Assembly (NCBI RefSeq): GCF_016862915.1
Contig: NZ_BONW01000004.1
Coordinates: forward strand, 124,001 to 188,000
Direction of reading: 5' to 3'
From: Plantactinospora endophytica
Lineage (GTDB): Bacteria > Actinomycetota > Actinomycetes > Mycobacteriales > Micromonosporaceae
Length of the DNA: 64,000 nt
Shown here: piece after piece, positions 60,361 to 64,000 of the stretch
How positions within the stretch are numbered: position 1 is the first letter of the stretch
How the letters are laid out: every line of letters begins with the position of its first letter
Position numbers and translations under genes: made by a program
The notes under the pieces: generated by a model
Seen by the model: only the letters and a program-made list of their open reading frames with translations
Told to the model about the DNA's origin: nothing
Databases searched by the model: none

Positions 60361-61098
60361 ATGACCCGGAGTTCGGCACGGGACGACTGGCGGCGGGTCT
60401 TCGTCGCCGAGGCCCGGCGGCGCCGGTTGCCCCGTGCCGAGATCGGCGCGGCGTTGGCCGAGGTCGACGCGTACTGCGCGGAGCCGGGGACCGATCCCAC
60501 CGACGCGTTCGGCGAGCCGACCGAGTACGCGGTGGCGCTCGCCGACGGGTACCGGGCGGCCGAACCGGAGTCGGCGGTACGGTCACCGTGGCTGGGCGCC
60601 TTCGTGGCCGCCAGCACCCTGGTCGGGGTGATGGCCCTGCTCGCCGGGGTGGAGGCGACGACCGGGGACGGCAGCGGGGCGCTCACCGTCGGGCAGGTCG
60701 TCTCGGCTCTGGCCGGGGTGGCCGGGATCGTGCTCGTGGCCGCGTGGCTGTTCTGGCCCGCCCGGGCGTACCGGCCGACTCCCGACTGGCGGTTCGGCCT
60801 GGTCGGTGCCGCCGCGATCGCCGTGACGACGGTGCCGGTGCTGGTCTGGCAACAGGTGGCGGTACGGGTACCGGGCTGGCTGCTGCTCGGGGCCGGTCTG
60901 CTGCTGCTGTTGGCCGCGTGGTGGCCGCTAGCCTCCGGCCGACTGCTCGCCGACCGGGCACCCGCGCGGGCCACCGACGCCGGAAGCTCGGCGCCCGCCC
61001 CGGGTTGGCGTACCCGCACCGTCCGCTGGGGCCTGCCGGTCGCCCTGCTCTGCGTGGTGGCCATCGCCGTCCTGCTGGACGCCACCGGCACCTCCTGA
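60361..61098 (+). CDS. Membrane protein with N-terminal HAAS-type helical domain
   Basis: 245 residues. The N-terminal 60 residues (D-D-W-R-R-V-F-V-A-E-A-R-R-R-R-L-P-R-A-E-I-G-A-A-L-A-E-V) resemble the HAAS/DUF1700 helical module that often occurs with PadR regulators. Five membrane helices follow. ATG 60361 has GGAGG six bases upstream. ATG 60316 (45 bases earlier, six bases after TACCGT) would be a leaderless alternative adding 15 residues. Function unknown. Confidence 0.7.
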   Translation: MTRSSARDDWRRVFVAEARRRRLPRAEIGAALAEVDAYCAEPGTDPTDAFGEPTEYAVALADGYRAAEPESAVRSPWLGAFVAASTLVGVMALLAGVEATTGDGSGALTVGQVVSALAGVAGIVLVAAWLFWPARAYRPTPDWRFGLVGAAAIAVTTVPVLVWQQVAVRVPGWLLLGAGLLLLLAAWWPLASGRLLADRAPARATDAGSSAPAPGWRTRTVRWGLPVALLCVVAIAVLLDATGTS

Positions 61099-61329
61099 CC
61101 CCACCCGCCATCCTCTCCTCCCCAGTCCGCTGTCCTGGCCCTCCCCGTCCGCCCTCCACCGGAATCAGCCGGGACCGGCTGCCCTTGCCGTCCTGCACTT
61201 CCCAGTTGGCCGTCCTCTCCTTAGCGGGCTGTCGTCCCCTCTCGCGGGCCGCCCTCTCCCGAAACCCGCCATCCGGCCGTCCGCTACTCCGCCTGGCGTA
61301 CGTCGTGCTCCATCCGCGCAGTCGTGGAT

Positions 61330-61374
61330 GACGATCGTCGGCCGACGCGGTGACCGCACCCGCCCGCCTAGCGT
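61330..61374 (+). promoter_or_regulatory. Overlapping palindromes and -10 before the two-component operon
   Basis: GACGATCGTC (61330-61339) and GTCGGCCGAC (61337-61346) overlap, then TAGCGT (61369-61374) is a good -10, predicting a start near 61381. The palindromes are at the -35 to -50 position and could bind the NarL-type regulator. The stretch 61099-61329 is pyrimidine-rich and holds no gene. Confidence 0.45.
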
Positions 61375-61383
61375 CGATGCCAG

Positions 61384-61562
61384 AGCCCGCCACACAGGCA
61401 GGCGACCGTAGCCCGCCACACAGGGCGGCGACCGTTGCCGGTCACGAGAGGCGACGGCCGTTGCCGGTCACGAGAGGCGACGGCCGTTGCCGGTCACGAA
61501 AGGCGGCGGCGTAGTGCGCCCGGCAGGGCGGCGATGTGCGCGCCGGGCAGGGCGGTGGCCGT
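61384..61562. repeat. Seven-unit 25/26-bp minisatellite in the kinase leader
   Basis: Units at 61384, 61410, 61436, 61462 (26 bp each) and 61488, 61513, 61538 (25 bp each). Units 3 and 4 are identical. All share the pattern CCGxCACA/GA..GGCGGCGAC..GT. They begin right after the predicted transcription start and end 47 bp before the kinase ATG. Confidence 0.85.
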
Positions 61563-61608
61563 CAAGGCGGCAGAGGCTCGACACAGCGCTAGCGGAGGAG
61601 GGCAACCG

Positions 61609-62877
61609 ATGACAGCGACGATCCCGCCGACGGCGGAACCGGTCCGGCCGGCGGAGGGGCATGATCGGAACGTGACAGCGGGCGACGAGGGCGGGACGGG
61701 TGTTCCGGCGATGCGGCGCCGGCCGCGCTGGAATACTTCGGCCCTGGTCGCCCTGACCCTGGTCGGGATACCGGTCGGCACCGCCGTCGCCGGGGCGCCG
61801 ATCACCTACGAGGGCACCCTGCCGCTGGCCGCCTGGCTCGGCCTGTTCCTGCTGCTCCGTCGCCGCTGGCCGGTGGCGGTGCTGCTGGCCAGCCTGGCGG
61901 CTGTCACGGCGTTCCGGATCGCCGACCTGACCGGGGCCGGTTGGGTGTGGCCGGCATCGGTGATCTTCTTCCTGCTGGCGGCCGACGACACGCCCCGGCG
62001 GCACGGCCTGCGCTGGGCGGTCGGAGCCGGACTGTTCCAACTGGTCTTCGCGGTCAACTGGCAGTGGACGTCGGAGGGCCAGGACGTGCAGCGGGCGATC
62101 GGCGAGGTCGGCGGGGAGGCGCTCGGCCTGGCCCTGACGATCGCGGTCGCGGTCGCCCTCCGGAACTGGCTGCGCTGGCGTACCGAACTCGCCGCCGGGC
62201 TGGCGCACGCCGAGCAGGAGCGGCGGCTGGAGGCCGGGCGCCGTACGGCGGAGGAGCGGTTGCAGATCGCCCGTGAGCTGCACGATGTGGTGGCGCACAC
62301 GCTGACCGTGGTGGGTGTGCAGTTGCGGGTGGTGGACGAGGCACTGGACGACTCCACCGACGAGGCGCGGGCCGCGCTGCGTACCGCGCAGGAGATCCGG
62401 GCCAAGGCGGTGGCCGACCTGCGGTCGCTGATCGACGTACTGCGTGGTCCGGACGACCGGTCCGCTGCCGGCGCCGTCCCGGCCCCGCAGGCCGACCTCG
62501 GCGGCCTGGCCGAACTCACCACCCGGACCCGGGCCAGCGGCCTGGAGGTCGTCCTCGACGTCACCGGCGAGCCCGGCACCGTGGCCGCGCCGGTGGCGCT
62601 GGCCTGCTACCGGGTGATCCAGGAGGCGCTGACCAACACGGTGAAGCACGCGGCTGCCCACCGGGCCATAGTGCGGTTGACGATCACCGACGACGAGGTC
62701 GGCGTGGAGGTGGTCGACGACGGCATCGGTCCCGGTCCGGGCTCGGTGCCGGGGCACGGCGTCAACGGGATGCGGGAACGGGTCACCGCCCTCGGCGGCA
62801 CCCTGACCGCCGGCCCGGCCGACGGCGGTGGCTACGCGGTGCGCGCGACGATTCCTGTGGCAGGCTTCCGGCCGTGA
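61609..62877 (+). CDS. Two-component sensor histidine kinase, NarL-partner type
   Basis: 422 residues. About five membrane helices (residues 45-175) form the sensor. A HisKA_3 dimerisation domain has phospho-accepting His225 in A-R-E-L-H-D-V-V-A-H. The ATPase domain has A-L-T-N-T-V-K-H-A-A (N box) and D-D-G-I-G-P-G-P-G ... G-H-G-V-N-G-M-R-E-R-V (G boxes). ATG 61609 follows GGAGGAGGG; the longer frame runs through the minisatellite and was rejected. It overlaps the regulator gene by four bases. Signal unknown. Confidence 0.94.
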   Translation: MTATIPPTAEPVRPAEGHDRNVTAGDEGGTGVPAMRRRPRWNTSALVALTLVGIPVGTAVAGAPITYEGTLPLAAWLGLFLLLRRRWPVAVLLASLAAVTAFRIADLTGAGWVWPASVIFFLLAADDTPRRHGLRWAVGAGLFQLVFAVNWQWTSEGQDVQRAIGEVGGEALGLALTIAVAVALRNWLRWRTELAAGLAHAEQERRLEAGRRTAEERLQIARELHDVVAHTLTVVGVQLRVVDEALDDSTDEARAALRTAQEIRAKAVADLRSLIDVLRGPDDRSAAGAVPAPQADLGGLAELTTRTRASGLEVVLDVTGEPGTVAAPVALACYRVIQEALTNTVKHAAAHRAIVRLTITDDEVGVEVVDDGIGPGPGSVPGHGVNGMRERVTALGGTLTAGPADGGGYAVRATIPVAGFRP

Positions 62878-63557
62878 CGATCAGGGTGCTGCTCGCCGAC
62901 GACCAGGCCCTGGTGCGGGCCGGGTTCCGCAGCCTGCTGCGCCGGGGGCGGGAGATCGAGGTGGTGGGCGAGGCGGCCAGCGGCGACGAGGCGGTCCGGC
63001 TGGCCCGTACCCTGCGTCCGGACGTGGTGCTGATGGACATCCGGATGCCGGGCCTGGACGGTCTCGCAGCCACCGAACGGATCGTGACCGACCCGGCGAT
63101 GTCCGGCTGTCGGGTGATCATCCTGACCACGTTCGAGACCGACGAGTACGTCTTCGCCGCCCTGCGTGCCGGAGCCAGCGGGTTCCTCACCAAGGAGATC
63201 GAGCCTGCGCAGCTCCGTCAGGCGGTCGGGATCGTCGCCGCTGGCGAGGCGCTGCTCTCGCCGAGCGTCACCCGCCGGGTCGTCGAGCAGTTCGCGCACC
63301 GGCCGGTGGCGGCGACCGACACCGGGGCGCGGCTGGCGGTGCTCACCGAACGGGAGCGCGAGGTGCTCCGGCTGGTCGCCACCGGGCTGACCAACGACCA
63401 GATCGCCGGGCGGCTGTTCATCAGTCCGCTGACCGCCAAGACCCACATCACCCGGGCGATCGGCAAGCTCGGCGTCCGGGACCGGGTCCAGTTGGTGATC
63501 CTGGCGTACGAGACCGGCCTGGTCCGCCCCGGCACCCCGGCCGAACCGCCGGACTGA
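62874..63557 (+). CDS. NarL/FixJ-family response regulator
   Basis: 227 residues. Receiver domain with acidic pocket L-A-D-D-Q near residue 8, phospho-accepting Asp55 in V-L-M-D-I-R-M-P-G, Thr in I-I-L-T-T-F and Lys in F-L-T-K-E. The C-terminal LuxR-type helix-turn-helix (L-T-E-R-E-R-E-V-L-R-L-V-A-T-G to K-T-H-I-T-R-A-I-G-K-L) is at about 155-210. GTG 62874 overlaps the kinase stop (GTGA). Confidence 0.96.
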   Translation: MTIRVLLADDQALVRAGFRSLLRRGREIEVVGEAASGDEAVRLARTLRPDVVLMDIRMPGLDGLAATERIVTDPAMSGCRVIILTTFETDEYVFAALRAGASGFLTKEIEPAQLRQAVGIVAAGEALLSPSVTRRVVEQFAHRPVAATDTGARLAVLTEREREVLRLVATGLTNDQIAGRLFISPLTAKTHITRAIGKLGVRDRVQLVILAYETGLVRPGTPAEPPD

Positions 63558-63608
63558 GCCGGTGCGGTCGGTGGGGTCGGGAGGCGGAGGCGCCGAGGCG
63601 GCCGGGAT

Positions 63609-63654
63609 CGCCGGGTCGGGGCGCCGCCCCGACGGGCGGCACCCCGACCCGGCG
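63609..63654. terminator. Very stable hairpin between convergent genes
   Basis: CGCCGGGTCGGGG (63609-63621) pairs with CCCCGACCCGGCG (63642-63654), and inside it GCCGCCC (63623-63629) with GGGCGGC (63634-63640), one C-A mismatch between and a CGAC tetraloop. It is placed to stop the response-regulator and MFS transcripts alike. Confidence 0.88.
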
Positions 63655-63679
63655 AGGGGAGGTGGCGGGCGTTCCGGGG

Positions 63680-64000
63680 TCAGCCGACCGCCGCCGCCTC
63701 GGCTACCTGCTCGGCGTCCGGCCGGAGCTGCGGGGCGGCCAGGGTGAGGGCGATGTTGACGGCCGCGAACACGGCGGCGACCAGCAGTCCACGGTGGAAG
63801 CCCTCGACCAGCGCCTGCTGCTGGCCGGCTCCCTGGGCCAGCGCGTCGCCGACCCGGCTGCTGGACAGCGTGGTGACGACGCCCAGCCCGAGTGCGCCAC
63901 CGACCTGGAAGAAGGCGTTCAGCACGCCCGAGGCCGCGCCCGCCTCGTGGTTCGCCACGTCGGCCACCGCGACGATCTGGGCCGGCACGCTCAGCGTGAC
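63680..64000 (-). CDS. MFS transporter, C-terminal end only
   Basis: 107 codons of a minus-strand gene that begins beyond the window edge. The visible end has two or three membrane helices and the G-A-A-S-G-V-L-N-A-F-F-Q-V-G-G-A-L-G-L-G segment characteristic of helix 11 in 14-helix DHA2 drug exporters, then a last helix (V-A-A-V-F-A-A-V-N-I-A-L-T-L). Substrate cannot be told. Confidence 0.85.
   Translation of the reverse strand, partial: VTLSVPAQIVAVADVANHEAGAASGVLNAFFQVGGALGLGVVTTLSSSRVGDALAQGAGQQQALVEGFHRGLLVAAVFAAVNIALTLAAPQLRPDAEQVAEAAAVG

Noticed and set aside
61384-61562. Repeat array considered as a CRISPR
   Set aside because: Units are contiguous with no unique spacers, have no dyad, and no cas genes are present. 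The same applies to the arrays at 27912, 51545 and 60143.

Overview
The window is a 64 kb, very GC-rich chromosomal segment with GTG/TTG starts, many ATGA/GTGA start-stop overlaps, BTAD/SARP-type regulation, WXG100 proteins and ABC sugar importers without their own ATPase. This points to a filamentous actinomycete, most likely Micromonosporaceae (Micromonospora/Plantactinospora type). This is judged from protein families and codon style, not from a search. No tRNA, rRNA, CRISPR array, IS element or prophage is visible.

Layout. Bases 1-6.8 kb: a tightly coupled operon of a sugar-binding lipoprotein, two different ADP-ribosylglycohydrolase (ARH)-fold hydrolases, a PfkB sugar kinase and a TIM-barrel protein fused to a degenerate formylglycine-enzyme-like domain. 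7.0-11.3 kb: a secreted esterase with a beta-propeller tail, coupled to a class III CoA-transferase and a CitE-like CoA-ester lyase. 11.3-14.5 kb: a membrane-anchored metallopeptidase and a frameshifted HEAT-type gene. 14.0-19.4 kb: two DUF6232-like paralogues bracketing a sugar ABC importer (binding protein plus two permeases) and an Rpn-like nuclease gene. 19.6-22.1 kb: an enoyl-CoA hydratase and a ThDP enzyme. 22.2-29.8 kb: a large membrane protein, a DrrAB-like ABC exporter with phased direct repeats in its promoter, and a 1,100-residue BTAD/NB-ARC regulator carrying an internal hexapeptide minisatellite. 29.8-32.3 kb: small membrane proteins and a GNAT pair.

32.5-51.4 kb looks like core chromosome: etfB-etfA, cysteine desulfurase and mnmA (sulfur relay for tRNA thiolation), a MetE-type methionine synthase, ligA, a GGDEF-EAL protein and gatC-gatA. 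Accessory genes sit between them (LtrA, VOC, a third ARH, two exporters and a divergent LysR regulator). gatB is not in the window. 51.4-57.5 kb is a decayed patch with a GNAT gene under a near-perfect 25-bp palindrome, an FMN reductase, two gene remnants, a kinase-like ORF without a Walker A motif, a secreted serine protease, an alpha/beta hydrolase and a phosphoesterase. 57.8-60.1 kb is a WXG100/YbaB cassette without secretion machinery. 60.4-63.6 kb ends in a two-component system whose kinase leader contains a seven-unit minisatellite, followed by a strong terminator and the end of an MFS gene.

Two themes run through the window. Several genes start 6-8 bases after a TANNNT-like -10 element with no ribosome-binding site, consistent with leaderless transcripts. 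Unrelated short tandem repeats (13-28 bp units) occur both between and within genes.
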